Source: Planctomycetota bacterium
GTDB taxonomy: Bacteria; Planctomycetota; PUPC01; JACPCR01
Direction of reading: 5' to 3'
Length of the DNA: 64,000 nucleotides
NCBI GenBank assembly: GCA_027625095.1
Contig: JAQBXN010000006.1
Location: 1 to 64,000, forward strand
Made by a program: the position numbers and the translations under genes. Of the stretch, positions 9,636 through 18,100 are shown piece after piece. Positions within the stretch are counted from its first letter, which is position 1, and the number at the start of each line of letters is the position of its first letter. The notes under the pieces are model-generated. The model ran no database searches. It saw only the letters and a list, made by a program, of their open reading frames with translations, and was not told where the DNA came from.

Positions 9636-9893
9636 ATGAAACTCTTAGAAGAAATTCCCGGCTTTCCCGGCGGCCCGAGGCAGACGCTTGAAAGCGAGTA
9701 TGGCATTGAGACCGCAGAAGCTTTCTTTGCCCACGTCGTAAGCGATGAGGAAGGCATGCGGTCCGCTTTGAAGCTCGATAAACCAGAGCTTCAGCAATTG
9801 TCCCGACTGGTCGAGGGATATCTCTCCCCGGACTACATCAGCCGCTGCCGGAAGCCTGCTCGCCGCCACGCACGCGGCGCCATCATTGATTAG
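9636..9893 (+). CDS. Small protein related to the N-terminus of the adjacent peptidase
   Basis: The frame encodes 85 residues with no signal peptide. Its centre (about residues 15-65) is helical, with the pattern Ile-Thr/Glu-x-Ala-Glu-x-Phe/Leu, then an acidic turn, then Leu-x-x-Leu. A similar pattern appears at residues 25-60 of the papain-like peptidase encoded convergently next door (DITSLEELQDHW...LLLDYLG). The resemblance is by eye and modest. The stop codons of the two genes overlap tail to tail. The C-terminus is basic (RKPARRHARG). Possible roles are an inhibitor, a substrate or an adaptor of the peptidase. The ribosome binding site is weak, so expression is not certain. Confidence 0.5.
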   Translation: MKLLEEIPGFPGGPRQTLESEYGIETAEAFFAHVVSDEEGMRSALKLDKPELQQLSRLVEGYLSPDYISRCRKPARRHARGAIID

Positions 9894-10963
9894 GCTTTGG
9901 CGTAAAATGCTTCGGCCCCGTTCTGGCGGACGTAGTCGAAAAACAGTGTGCCGTAACCCTCTCCGAATCTTCCCTCTTTCCTTGCCCATTGCCGGCCCCA
10001 GGAATTCCGGAAGATAAAGACTCCTCCGCCGGGCACACCCTCTCGGACTTCATAACCCACCAGGCAGACCGCGTGGCCGCCGTCCGGTTTCGTGCCGGGC
10101 AGCGGCATCGGGATTTCGCCCGTATCCGAAACGTTCGGGTAGTCCCAGGAAGCGTAGGTGCTCACACCAATGACGACCGGGCGTCCGGCATCGAGGTGGC
10201 CGGTGAGTGTCTGCACCTTCCTGGCGGAAGTCTTTCTGACTGCTTTCAACAGGTAGTTCCCGGCTTCATCAACCGCGCCGACCGGGGGAGGTCCCTGGCC
10301 TCTGGTCTTCTTGTCTTCTTTGGGGTGGTAAGGCCAGGTCTTGGACAGACAGGCGCCCATCTCTTTCAGCACCTTCCTGGCAGTTTGGATGTAAGTGCCG
10401 TCCTCTTGGGGAATCCCATCGTTTTCCTTGCAGGCCCAGTAAACGAACTGTTCCGAATGGTTCTTGCGGCTTTTCAGGTCGTCATAAAGATGGTATTCGA
10501 GCAGTGCCACGGACGCGAAAGCCACGCACGTGCCGCGCTCATCCTGGTACCTCGCGGCGGGGAAGCGGCTGATAAGAGAAACAGCCTTATCGGGTGTGGT
10601 TTTTCTCGTGGCTGGGACCGGCTGGGGAGATGCCGCGCGACGGCCTGATTGGGTCGGCGCCAGTTGCAGGCCGCGAGAATGGCGGACGGGCAACCGTTTG
10701 CTTTCAAGAACCACATCACCTCCGGAGGAAGCACTTGCCCCGCGGCCGCGGGCGAAAGTCATGGTTTCCGGGCTCTTAAGGAAATGGACGGGCGAGGCGC
10801 CGAGGTAGTCCAGGAGCAGTTGGCGATCCCCATAGGTCCAGTGGTCCTGCAACTCCTCCAGGGAGGTGATGTCCAGGGCACTCAGTTTTGATAGAGCCTG
10901 TTCCGGGGCCTTGCAGGCGGTCAGTGCAGTGAATGCGTCTCGGCGGTCGCGGGTCAGAATCAT
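9890..10963 (-). CDS. Papain-like (C1) cysteine peptidase
   Basis: This is a cysteine peptidase of the papain fold, 357 residues long. The catalytic residues are all present: Q140 (oxyanion hole) and C146 in QDERGTC, H297 in GGHAVCLVG, and N320 in FRNSWG. No signal peptide is visible, so it should act in the cytoplasm, which is unusual for papain-like enzymes. Residues 1-70 form a helical leader domain resembling the small protein encoded convergently, and 70-130 is a low-complexity Ser/Gly/Pro linker. A strong ribosome binding site, AAAAGGAGG, precedes the ATG. The start overlaps the stop of the upstream TPR reading frame as ATGA, the usual sign of translational coupling. I infer that a TPR protein and this peptidase once formed a two-gene unit. 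Confidence 0.88.
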   Translation of the reverse strand: MILTRDRRDAFTALTACKAPEQALSKLSALDITSLEELQDHWTYGDRQLLLDYLGASPVHFLKSPETMTFARGRGASASSGGDVVLESKRLPVRHSRGLQLAPTQSGRRAASPQPVPATRKTTPDKAVSLISRFPAARYQDERGTCVAFASVALLEYHLYDDLKSRKNHSEQFVYWACKENDGIPQEDGTYIQTARKVLKEMGACLSKTWPYHPKEDKKTRGQGPPPVGAVDEAGNYLLKAVRKTSARKVQTLTGHLDAGRPVVIGVSTYASWDYPNVSDTGEIPMPLPGTKPDGGHAVCLVGYEVREGVPGGGVFIFRNSWGRQWARKEGRFGEGYGTLFFDYVRQNGAEAFYAKA

Positions 10964-11457
10964 TTTGAACCTCCTTTTCTTAACTGTGCCATTTGCTTTT
11001 CAATCGATTCGCCCAGGTCATCGGCCTTGGGCTGCCGCGCGTACGCTTTCCAGTATCCCGCGGGCAGTGGCGGCTTGTCCCGAGCCGATGCCTTCCAGTA
11101 TGCGCACCGCCTCTTCAGCCATGGAAATGGCCTCCTCGCGGTTGCCCTCCACCGCAACCAGTTGTGCCAGCATGCAGAGCGTGGCGGCTTTGCCGGCAAC
11201 GTCACCTACCGAATCCTCGATCTGAATAGATCGTTCCCACAGCCTTCGTGCCTCCGTCGGATTCCTCTGCGCCATCTCGATCCTGGCCAACTGATGCAGC
11301 GACGCCGACAGGCCTCGCTGGTCTCCCAAGTCCTCTAAGATCTTCGACGACCGCAGGAGCAGCCTTCGTGCCTCCGTCGGATTCCCCTGCTCCGATTCGA
11401 TGATGGCCAACTGATGCAGCGACGCCGACAGGCCTCGCTGGTCTCCCAAGTCCTCTA
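10960..11457 (-). pseudogene. TPR repeat gene cut by an IS element and probably frameshifted
   Basis: The reading frame at 11018-11457 encodes tandem 40-residue tetratricopeptide repeats (ASLHQLAxIExxxGNPTEAR). Two repeats are nearly identical in DNA (11241-11340 and 11361-11460, a 120-base period). The 5' part is missing because the frame runs directly into the left end of the IS element in the middle of a repeat. Near 11030 the frame continues into AAAQGR and stops. The next frame reads RQPKADDLGESIEKQMAQL and ends in an ATGA overlap with the peptidase start, preceded by its ribosome binding site. That suggests a one-base frameshift in the old C-terminus. No start codon remains other than internal TTG codons, so this is a remnant. 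Confidence 0.75.
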
Positions 11458-11460
11458 AGA
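11241..11460 (-). repeat. 120-bp tandem repeat encoding TPR units
   Basis: Two near-perfect copies begin at 11241 and 11361, each encoding one 40-residue TPR. The second copy ends where the IS element begins. The near-identity suggests recent repeat expansion or gene conversion. Confidence 0.8.
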
Positions 11461-12405
11461 GGGTGTCTGATTATTCCCCGGCCGAAAGGAGTCACCAGGT
11501 CTCCCGATTCGGTTCTTGGTGGCTTGTTGACACGATTTACTGGTGAATCATAGGAGTAAGTGTTTTGGTCGATAGTTCTTAGCTTTGGAGGGAACCCACC
11601 ATGGGTGACGTTTGCTATCCGAGCGACGTCACCGACGCCGAATGGACGTTGATTGAGCCTTTGCTGCCGTTGAGTACTCGCAAGCGACGGCCCGCCAAGC
11701 ATTCGCGGCGAGCGATCATGAACGGCATCTTCTACATACTTAGAAGTGGCTGTGCATGGCGAATGATGCCCCACGATCTGCCGCCATGGAAGACGGTCTA
11801 TGATTACTTCTGGAAATGGCGCAGGACGGGAGTGATCAGCCGGATCCATGAGTTGTTCCGAAAGCAGGTGCGTATACGTGCAGGCAGAAACCCGGAGCCC
11901 AGTGCAGCCATTGTGGACAGCCAGTCTGTCAAGACTACTGAAGTTGGGGGCGAAAGAGGCTACGATGCAGGAAAGAAAGTGACTGGAAGGAAACGACATA
12001 TCCTCGTAGATACGTTGGGTCTGCTCCTTGAAGTGGTGGTCCATCCGGCGAACATTCAGGACCGTGACGGAGCCAAGTTGGTGTTCAACAAAGCGTTGGG
12101 CCGTTTCGACCGATTTCAGCGGATTTGGGCAGACGGAGGCTACGCAGGCCAACTTGTCAACTGGGTGAAGGAGAAGAGTATGTGGGTATTGGACATCGTA
12201 CGTCGGAGCGAAGACCAGCGTAGGTTCGAGGTTCTGCCTCGTCGTTGGGTTGTGGAACGGACATTCGGTTGGCTCGGCCGATCTCGGCGGCTGAGCAAAG
12301 ACTATGAACGCCTTACCGATACCAGCGAAGCAATGATTCAGTTGGCCATGACCCGGCTAATGCTGAAGCGCCTTGCGAGCCCCCCGTAATTTCCAGACAC
12401 CCTCT
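11458..12405 (+). mobile_element. IS5-family insertion sequence
   Basis: The element is about 948 bp with one transposase gene. Matching terminal inverted repeats of 12 bases, AGAGGGTGTCTG, lie at 11458-11469 and, inverted, at 12394-12405. The outermost base or two may belong to the target. The flanks (TAA on the left, TGA or GAA on the right) do not form a convincing target duplication. The TPR coding sequence cut on the left does not resume on the right. This indicates that an adjacent deletion or a recombination between two copies followed insertion. The size and single-ORF structure fit the IS427/IS1031-like branch of IS5. Confidence 0.88.
11601..12389 (+). CDS. IS5-family transposase
   Basis: This 262-residue DDE transposase moves the element around it. 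The catalytic triad is readable: D106 (IVDSQSV), D178 (WADGGYAG) and E219 (WVVERTFGW). The N-terminal domain with DAEWTLIEPLLP and the CAWRMMPHDLPPW motif is typical of the family. A ribosome binding site (GAGGGAA) precedes the ATG. The frame is a single intact ORF without programmed frameshift, so the element may still be active. The long opposite-strand frame over the same stretch is a shadow. Confidence 0.95.
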   Translation: MGDVCYPSDVTDAEWTLIEPLLPLSTRKRRPAKHSRRAIMNGIFYILRSGCAWRMMPHDLPPWKTVYDYFWKWRRTGVISRIHELFRKQVRIRAGRNPEPSAAIVDSQSVKTTEVGGERGYDAGKKVTGRKRHILVDTLGLLLEVVVHPANIQDRDGAKLVFNKALGRFDRFQRIWADGGYAGQLVNWVKEKSMWVLDIVRRSEDQRRFEVLPRRWVVERTFGWLGRSRRLSKDYERLTDTSEAMIQLAMTRLMLKRLASPP

Positions 12406-12559
12406 GAAACTACGCCCCGGCCGTTAACAAGCTCATGGCGCGCTCCAGCAAGGCCGATACTACATCAGTACCGAACACCGGCTGCGTAGTGTCAAGGTAT
12501 GAGCCCGGACCGTGGCGGTAGACTGCAGCGGCGAAAGCCAGGCTAAAGCGGAAGAGTCA
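12406..12559. other. Short gap between IS element and DUF4838 gene
   Basis: In these 154 bases the minus strand has a 48-codon stretch free of stops (12410-12559) with no start codon. It is in frame with, and directly behind, the stop of the DUF4838 gene. I do not recognise its translation. It may be chance, a read-through extension, or a remnant of the DNA lost beside the IS element. Confidence 0.3.
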
Positions 12560-14974
12560 TCATTTCTTCGGTGAGTAAAGCAGAACTCTTCCCATTATGC
12601 CGTCCGATGCCTGGGTGCGGTTGGCGCCGGTGCTGACCCAGATGGCGATGGTGTTTTTCTTGCCTGGCTTGAGGAGGGAGGTGACGTCCATGTCGATGGG
12701 CGCGGGGCGGATGTAGGCCTCCATGTATTTCCGGTGGCCGGAGTATTCGCCGTTGACCCAGACCCACGCTTCGCTGGTCACGATGGGCGTGTAGAGGTGG
12801 ATCGGTTTGCCGGCAAAGTTGGCGGGAACGTCGAGATCAAAGGCGTACCACATTTTTCCCTGGTAAGGCACTCCCATGTCGCTGAGGTAGCCCTGGATGT
12901 AGAAGGGTTTGGTGGTGTCGATGTCGCGCCACTTGCTGCGGTCGAACTCCGGCGCGTGCCAGCGGAGGTCTTTGCCCATGCCGGCTTCATCCAGAGTGAA
13001 ACGGGCGGTCTTCGGCAACAACGCCACCAGGTCGCCGGTCTTGCCGGTCGTCATATCGTGGAGGTTCTGGAAATGGTCACTGCGCTGGAGCACGCCGTAG
13101 TAGTGCTCTCCGGAGTAAATGCGCTCGATGCCTGACCTGGCCGGCGGCATGGCGATGAACGGGCTGATGCCGTTGAGTTGGAGCCGCAGGTCGGCCATCC
13201 GGGCCAGGTGCTTTACCGCGTCTCCGTAACGGGCGTCGAACTCCGCGGCCCGTATCTCCATGTAGGCTTTCAGATGCTCGAGGGTCAGGCGGTCGACCTT
13301 CACGTGCGTTTTGAATAGCTCGTTGGCCGCCAGCTTCTCAGCTTCGGAGACCTGCTCTTCGAGAGTTTTCAGCAGTTCGGGGGTGTAGACGTAAGGCAGG
13401 ATTCGGTCTTCATGGCCAAGCAGCGGGCTTTCGAGGATGCAGTCCTCGATGGCCTTCCAGAACGCCGATGCCGGTTGGGCCGCCGGGCCATACCAGTTGG
13501 CAAAATAATCACCCAGAACCTCGGGGACATCGAGGTTCGCGTTCCACATCAGTTTCGTCCGCATGTAGCGGGTGGCGATGCCCTCTTCCATATAAGGCTG
13601 CTTGGATTCATTGAAGAATCCGAAAAGGCCCCATTTGTGGTAGAGCGGGTAATTGATCGCCATCTTCTGCACTTGCGGGACGGGGGTCAGGAGGGTGACC
13701 AGCATGGTGAGGTTGTAGTTGTAGAGGAACACCCGGCTGTTCAGCTCGCACCAGCGTTTGACCTGCATGGCCTGGAGGTGACTGTGCCAGCTCTTGGGGT
13801 GATAGAACGGCTTGAGAGTATCGGCCCAGATCGGCGCATACATGATCGCCATGTTCGGATGAAGTTTCATCCCCTCCGGCGGGTTGCAGCGGTTGGCGTA
13901 GCCGTTGGTCGAAATAATCACGTCCGGGTAAACCATGGCGACCTCCTCCACCACGCGATTCATGAAGATGAACCATTCCTCGCTGGCCGAGAGCTCTGTC
14001 ACTACACCTTCCCGGCCAACCCAGTCGACGAAGCCCTGGTTGAGTTCTTTGATGGTTTCCGGGGTGTGGTCCATTGGCAGTCCGTCATCCGGCGCAAATC
14101 CGACTGAATCGATGGGCTGGCCCGCCTCTGCGGACTTTCGGATTCGTTCGATGACTTTCTCCGCGACCAGCTTCGCCGATTCCGGATTGCTGAGGTTGGG
14201 CATGGTGGCGAAGGGACTCTGATCGAAACTTTTGCCGAATATCTCCGGCTTGGTTTCCATCAGTGACTTGTCCGGCATGAACTGGCGCAGATGTGAATCG
14301 CCCGGGATGGCGATCACTGCGGTGTCAGCAATCTGCATCTTGTTTCGCAGCTTCCAGAGCGCTTCGGTGGCGCCCATATCGGCCGGCTGGTTGCACCACC
14401 AGGTGCGAAAGCGAAACGTGGGCCGGTCCGTGAACGCAAGGTCATCGAAGGACAGGGTGGCCTTCCTGGGTACGACCTCGCCGAACTCGCCCGGCAGGAT
14501 CCACCGTACGCCGAGCCGATTCAAAAATTCGGCCACCGCGTAATGGGTCCCGTGGTAAGGCCCCGCATCATTGCCCGCCAGGACGAGAGTGTTCCCGCGA
14601 CAGAAAATCACATAGGCGTCCTCTTTGCGCTCTCGCGTCAGACCGGAAGGGATGGCGAGCCCTTTTACTTCCTGGGTCATCTTGCTGGGGCCGACGAGTA
14701 TCAGAGCACCGGCGGTGTCTCCGGCATCGGAAACGATTGGCAACTTTGCCCCGCTCATCTTTTGCAGAAACGTCTGCAAGTCGAGCGCTGCGAGCTTGAT
14801 CTTGGGCTCTGCCGGGCCCACGCTCCCTCGTGCCGGCTTGAACAATTCCGACTTCAGTGCGGCCTCACTAATGACAATAGTCGCGGCCGGCTGCCCATCC
14901 TTAACCAGATTGATGGCCTGGGCAGGGCTCACCAGGCCAAAAATCACCAAAGCCAGAGATGCTTCTCGAATCAT
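12560..14974 (-). CDS. Secreted DUF4838 family protein (putative glycoside-active)
   Basis: From the ATG at 14974 the product has 804 residues. I chose this start because it follows AAGGAG and opens a signal peptide ending near SPAQA; the longer frame adds 74 non-secretory residues. After the signal peptide comes an alpha-glucuronidase-like N-terminal domain (LAALDLQTFLQKMSGAKLP, HGTHYAVAEFLNRLGVRW). The central DUF4838 domain, probably a TIM-barrel, is followed by a jelly-roll, galactose-binding-like C-terminal domain (about 640-800). The family is found mainly in Bacteroidetes, Lentisphaerae, Verrucomicrobia and Planctomycetes and is thought to act on polysaccharides, but no activity is established. 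It is the last of three secreted genes on this strand, next to the IS element. Confidence 0.85.
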   Translation of the reverse strand: MIREASLALVIFGLVSPAQAINLVKDGQPAATIVISEAALKSELFKPARGSVGPAEPKIKLAALDLQTFLQKMSGAKLPIVSDAGDTAGALILVGPSKMTQEVKGLAIPSGLTRERKEDAYVIFCRGNTLVLAGNDAGPYHGTHYAVAEFLNRLGVRWILPGEFGEVVPRKATLSFDDLAFTDRPTFRFRTWWCNQPADMGATEALWKLRNKMQIADTAVIAIPGDSHLRQFMPDKSLMETKPEIFGKSFDQSPFATMPNLSNPESAKLVAEKVIERIRKSAEAGQPIDSVGFAPDDGLPMDHTPETIKELNQGFVDWVGREGVVTELSASEEWFIFMNRVVEEVAMVYPDVIISTNGYANRCNPPEGMKLHPNMAIMYAPIWADTLKPFYHPKSWHSHLQAMQVKRWCELNSRVFLYNYNLTMLVTLLTPVPQVQKMAINYPLYHKWGLFGFFNESKQPYMEEGIATRYMRTKLMWNANLDVPEVLGDYFANWYGPAAQPASAFWKAIEDCILESPLLGHEDRILPYVYTPELLKTLEEQVSEAEKLAANELFKTHVKVDRLTLEHLKAYMEIRAAEFDARYGDAVKHLARMADLRLQLNGISPFIAMPPARSGIERIYSGEHYYGVLQRSDHFQNLHDMTTGKTGDLVALLPKTARFTLDEAGMGKDLRWHAPEFDRSKWRDIDTTKPFYIQGYLSDMGVPYQGKMWYAFDLDVPANFAGKPIHLYTPIVTSEAWVWVNGEYSGHRKYMEAYIRPAPIDMDVTSLLKPGKKNTIAIWVSTGANRTQASDGIMGRVLLYSPKK

Positions 14975-15197
14975 GAATAGGAACTCCTTGGATTGCTGCA
15001 AGCGGCACATTAGCGTCCACGCCAAGTTCGGAATGGAGTCGTCTCGAAAGTCTCCCACCCGGCTGCGGCAGGGTGCCGGTGCGCCCAGGGAAAAACGGTT
15101 GCTGTAACTTGCCTGATTTTGCCCGGCCAGGCTCGCTGGATTCGGTGGGGAAGCTGAACAGTGAACCCGAACACCCCTTGATGCGCGCCTGAACATT

Positions 15198-16667
15198 TCA
15201 CTTTACTGCCCGGGTCACCAAATCCGCTCCGGTCATCTGCAGTTTCTTGAATTTCACGCTCAGGATGAGTGAGGTCGCTGCGGTGGCCGAGAGCCGCGGA
15301 TCAGCTCCGTAGTCCTGCGGGTTGTTGTCACGATTTGGCTGGTAGTAAAAAGTGCCGTCGGTGCACTGTGAGAGACTGAAATACCAGCGGTTATGGTCCA
15401 TCAGTTTTCTGAAGCTGTCCGCATCCGCAAGCGCACCGAGGCCGGTCCAGGCAAGGCCCAGGAGTGGCGCGCCATGGGTGTCGTGAAAGGTATCGGGATT
15501 GTTGCCGATGCAGGACGCGTTCAGTTTGGAGAAATCCTGGTAGGGCTTCCCGCCGACGGGACTGAGGTAGTGAGCGATTGCGGAGGCGCCGGTGCGGCCC
15601 ATGTCCGCGTAATTTGGATTGTTCTTACCGCCGTCCTTGTACCACACGTAGCCGATGCTGTTGGTGCCTTTGTCAGCAAATTCGTGTGCGGCCTGATATC
15701 GCTTTTCGTCCACCTTGATCCCACAACGCATCATCAGAGCCCAGGCCATCTTGCATTGCATGGTGATCACCTGGATGGCGCCGTATCCGTTTCCTTCCTC
15801 CATGTGAGGGCGGTGTCCCCATCCGCCGTTGGGTGCCTGGGCCTGCTCGATCCAGGAGTTGATTTCCTGCAATTCCGGCAAGACCCATTCTTCGCCGGTG
15901 AGGAGGTAATACTCGGCCAGAGCCGCTCCGAACATTCCGTATTTCCAGCAGTCGAGGCCACCGAGAGTGAGCTTCGATCCGGTCATTTCGGCCATCGCTT
16001 TCACGGCCTTCTTGACCGCGGGCATGTACTCCGTTTTGCCGCTGGCCATCAGTGCCAGAGTCGCAAACGCCTGGATATGCGGCCGGCCATGCCAGGTGCC
16101 GTCCTCTTTCTGTTTCTCCAAAAGATACGCGTAGGTCTCTTCGAGAATCAGGTCGGTCTTATCGCAGTTGTACGGATACGTTTTGGAATACTTGCCGTAT
16201 TTCTTCGGCAGTTTGATCTTGACCATTGTCTCCTCGCCATCTCGCAATACCTTCAAAGACAGCGTTTTGAACAATCTGGCCTGACTGGCCTCGAGCGCGT
16301 TGCCGAAATCCATCATTGGGCCCTGGTAACCGAACTTGCCGACGCCATAACCAAACTTGTGCGGCGTGACAAAATCCTTGCCGTTGGCGCCGATGATGAT
16401 GTCGTTTTCCTTGAGAATCCCCCAGGCGGGCGTGTCTTTGAACACATACTTGATGACCAATTGCGCTGGCTTGTTTTCATCAATGAGCGCTCGCGCTCCA
16501 GTGATTCCCAGGTTTATGAACCAGCCGGGCACCTCGGCATCCGGACCAACAGTGGTCGTCCGTTTCCAGGTAGACATGCCTCCTGTGCGCAAAGCCCAGG
16601 CAGAGGTGAAAGGAATGGCCAGAAGTATGAAGAGGTGAATGTGAAGGCGGGGTCGGCGGCGCGGCAT
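15198..16667 (-). CDS. Secreted DUF6288 family protein (PDZ plus alpha-toroid)
   Basis: I start the gene at 16667, where a basic n-region and hydrophobic core form a signal peptide ending near TSAWA; the longest frame adds 34 poor residues. The mature protein has a PDZ-like domain (about residues 60-160, with GILKENDIIIGANG). It continues into an alpha/alpha-toroid of the prenyltransferase/squalene-cyclase type (about 190-460), with repeats such as QAPNGGWGHRP and DGTWHGRPHIQAFATLAL. The family is uncharacterised; the toroid often houses glycan-degrading activity or binds peptides. The three secreted genes from 18000 to 12560 lie on one strand with gaps of roughly 100-220 bases and may share expression. 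Confidence 0.8.
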   Translation of the reverse strand: MPRRRPRLHIHLFILLAIPFTSAWALRTGGMSTWKRTTTVGPDAEVPGWFINLGITGARALIDENKPAQLVIKYVFKDTPAWGILKENDIIIGANGKDFVTPHKFGYGVGKFGYQGPMMDFGNALEASQARLFKTLSLKVLRDGEETMVKIKLPKKYGKYSKTYPYNCDKTDLILEETYAYLLEKQKEDGTWHGRPHIQAFATLALMASGKTEYMPAVKKAVKAMAEMTGSKLTLGGLDCWKYGMFGAALAEYYLLTGEEWVLPELQEINSWIEQAQAPNGGWGHRPHMEEGNGYGAIQVITMQCKMAWALMMRCGIKVDEKRYQAAHEFADKGTNSIGYVWYKDGGKNNPNYADMGRTGASAIAHYLSPVGGKPYQDFSKLNASCIGNNPDTFHDTHGAPLLGLAWTGLGALADADSFRKLMDHNRWYFSLSQCTDGTFYYQPNRDNNPQDYGADPRLSATAATSLILSVKFKKLQMTGADLVTRAVK

Positions 16668-16782
16668 TTTCAGATTCAGGGAGTGACGGGATATTGGAAT
16701 GACGGAGTGGTGTAAGGCACTTGCGAAAGACTCCGCGTTCCTGATTCTCAATTCCGGTTTCCTTCCCAAGTGCGGCTGGATG

Positions 16783-18000
16783 TTACTTCGTTACTTCCAC
16801 CTTTGCCGGGCTGGCATAGTCATTCCAGCAGGCATCCGCCACGGCTGCGTCAGGCTTGCCATCGTGGATCAGGTAGCGATATCGAGAGACGTATTCCTTC
16901 CCCGGCTCAATCTTGAAAGGGCCAAGAACGAGTGGAGCAAATACGAAATACGGCATTTGGGGATGAAGTCGAACAGGCTGCGGAAACCGAAAGTTTTCGG
17001 GATGGCCGAGAATCGTTGCGCCACACCACTGTCCTTCAATCTGTCCGAAAATGGCCGACCAGTTCGGCCGTGAGTGATTTCCATCCTCACGATTCTTTCC
17101 TTCACTTGTCAGGTAATCGTATGAGCCACCCCCGGTCCAGGAGCGACTCCCCCGAAAGGCCATGCCACCATAATGGTATTTGTTGATCTGCAGCGGGGCA
17201 TTCGTGGCGCATGTCTGCCGTGATTCGATTTCGAACAGATAGGGCGACTTGGAATTGTAGACCCGGACAGTCCAGGTTTCGTTGAGTATCGCATTGGGCT
17301 TCTCGGGATCCCGAATATCCAGGTGGGCAAGCTTTGTCTTGAACCAGCAAAAGACATTGCCGTTCCCCTGGCCTTCAATGGACGCATGCGCGACCGTTCC
17401 CTGTTTCTTTTTCTGATTCCAGAAATCGAATTTGTTGCCCTCGAAGGTTGTATCCGTCCAGGCGAACATGATCCCGTGCTGGTGTTTGTGATCCGGTGCA
17501 AAATCGTCCGTAACCAATTTGCCGCTCGGAGTAAAGACCGGGTGTATTTGTCCGCTGCGAGCATAGAACGGCTCTTGCGGAAAGGGGGAGGGCACAGTCT
17601 TGTGGTTGTAGCGAAAGACCGTCTTGCCGTGGATTTGCGCTTGCAAGTTGCCGTCTGTGTTCAGCATCAGCAGTTCGGGCGCTTCGTCCTTAACGTCCGT
17701 GACACCACTCAGGCGATACTGGCGCGACTGGCCTGCTTTTAGAGTTTGTCCAATCATCCAGACCAGGTGCGGATTGGGAGTTGTTGCCAACTGAACGTTG
17801 ACCGCGGAACCGTCATCAAGACGCTCTCCCATGAAATGCCCGTAGTTTTTCAGTGAATCAGGCAGCGGCATTGAGACCGGTACGTCGGCCCGATCGTACT
17901 TGCCGGCAGAGACTCTTACTGTAACCGATTCTGCATTTGTGCCGGGCCATAGAAGCATTAAGAGGATGGTCAGAAGCAGGACAGGAGATTCTGTCTTCAT
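16783..18000 (-). CDS. Secreted DUF6807 (PmoA-like) family protein
   Basis: The ATG at 18000 is preferred over a TTG four codons upstream. It opens a signal peptide (MKTESPVLLLTILLMLLWPG, then TNA). The 405-residue protein matches the DUF6807 family, also annotated as PmoA-family. The name was transferred from a supposed methane oxygenase subunit and should not be taken as function. Typical motifs are DDFAPDHKHQHGIMFAWTD, with clustered His, and HYGGMAFRGSRSW. The members are common in planctomycetes and verrucomicrobia beside sugar oxidoreductases. A galactose-mutarotase-like beta-sandwich is likely. Its neighbours are secreted DUF6288 and DUF4838 proteins, so a role in extracellular carbohydrate processing is inferred. 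Confidence 0.85.
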   Translation of the reverse strand: MKTESPVLLLTILLMLLWPGTNAESVTVRVSAGKYDRADVPVSMPLPDSLKNYGHFMGERLDDGSAVNVQLATTPNPHLVWMIGQTLKAGQSRQYRLSGVTDVKDEAPELLMLNTDGNLQAQIHGKTVFRYNHKTVPSPFPQEPFYARSGQIHPVFTPSGKLVTDDFAPDHKHQHGIMFAWTDTTFEGNKFDFWNQKKKQGTVAHASIEGQGNGNVFCWFKTKLAHLDIRDPEKPNAILNETWTVRVYNSKSPYLFEIESRQTCATNAPLQINKYHYGGMAFRGSRSWTGGGSYDYLTSEGKNREDGNHSRPNWSAIFGQIEGQWCGATILGHPENFRFPQPVRLHPQMPYFVFAPLVLGPFKIEPGKEYVSRYRYLIHDGKPDAAVADACWNDYASPAKVEVTK

Positions 18001-18100
18001 TTCAAAGCTCAATTTTTTCGAAGATGGTCAACCTCAGCCAGAAGAATTCAGGATTCATGACTCACCCTCCGCGCCATCACACCACGATTCACCGTCCCCC

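Noticed and set aside
9989-10648. A 219-codon plus-strand frame
   Set aside because: It is the antisense shadow of the C1 peptidase, whose catalytic residues are all present on the other strand.
11202-12152. A 316-codon minus-strand frame across the IS element
   Set aside because: It lies opposite the intact transposase and runs into the TPR remnant in the wrong frame; no domain is seen.
13412-14107. A 231-codon plus-strand frame
   Set aside because: It is opposite the DUF4838 gene and has shadow-type composition, rich in Val, Gly, Arg and His.
15393-16715. A 440-codon plus-strand open frame
   Set aside because: It is antisense to the DUF6288 gene, which has a signal peptide and family motifs; the frame is open only because of the codon bias of the real gene.
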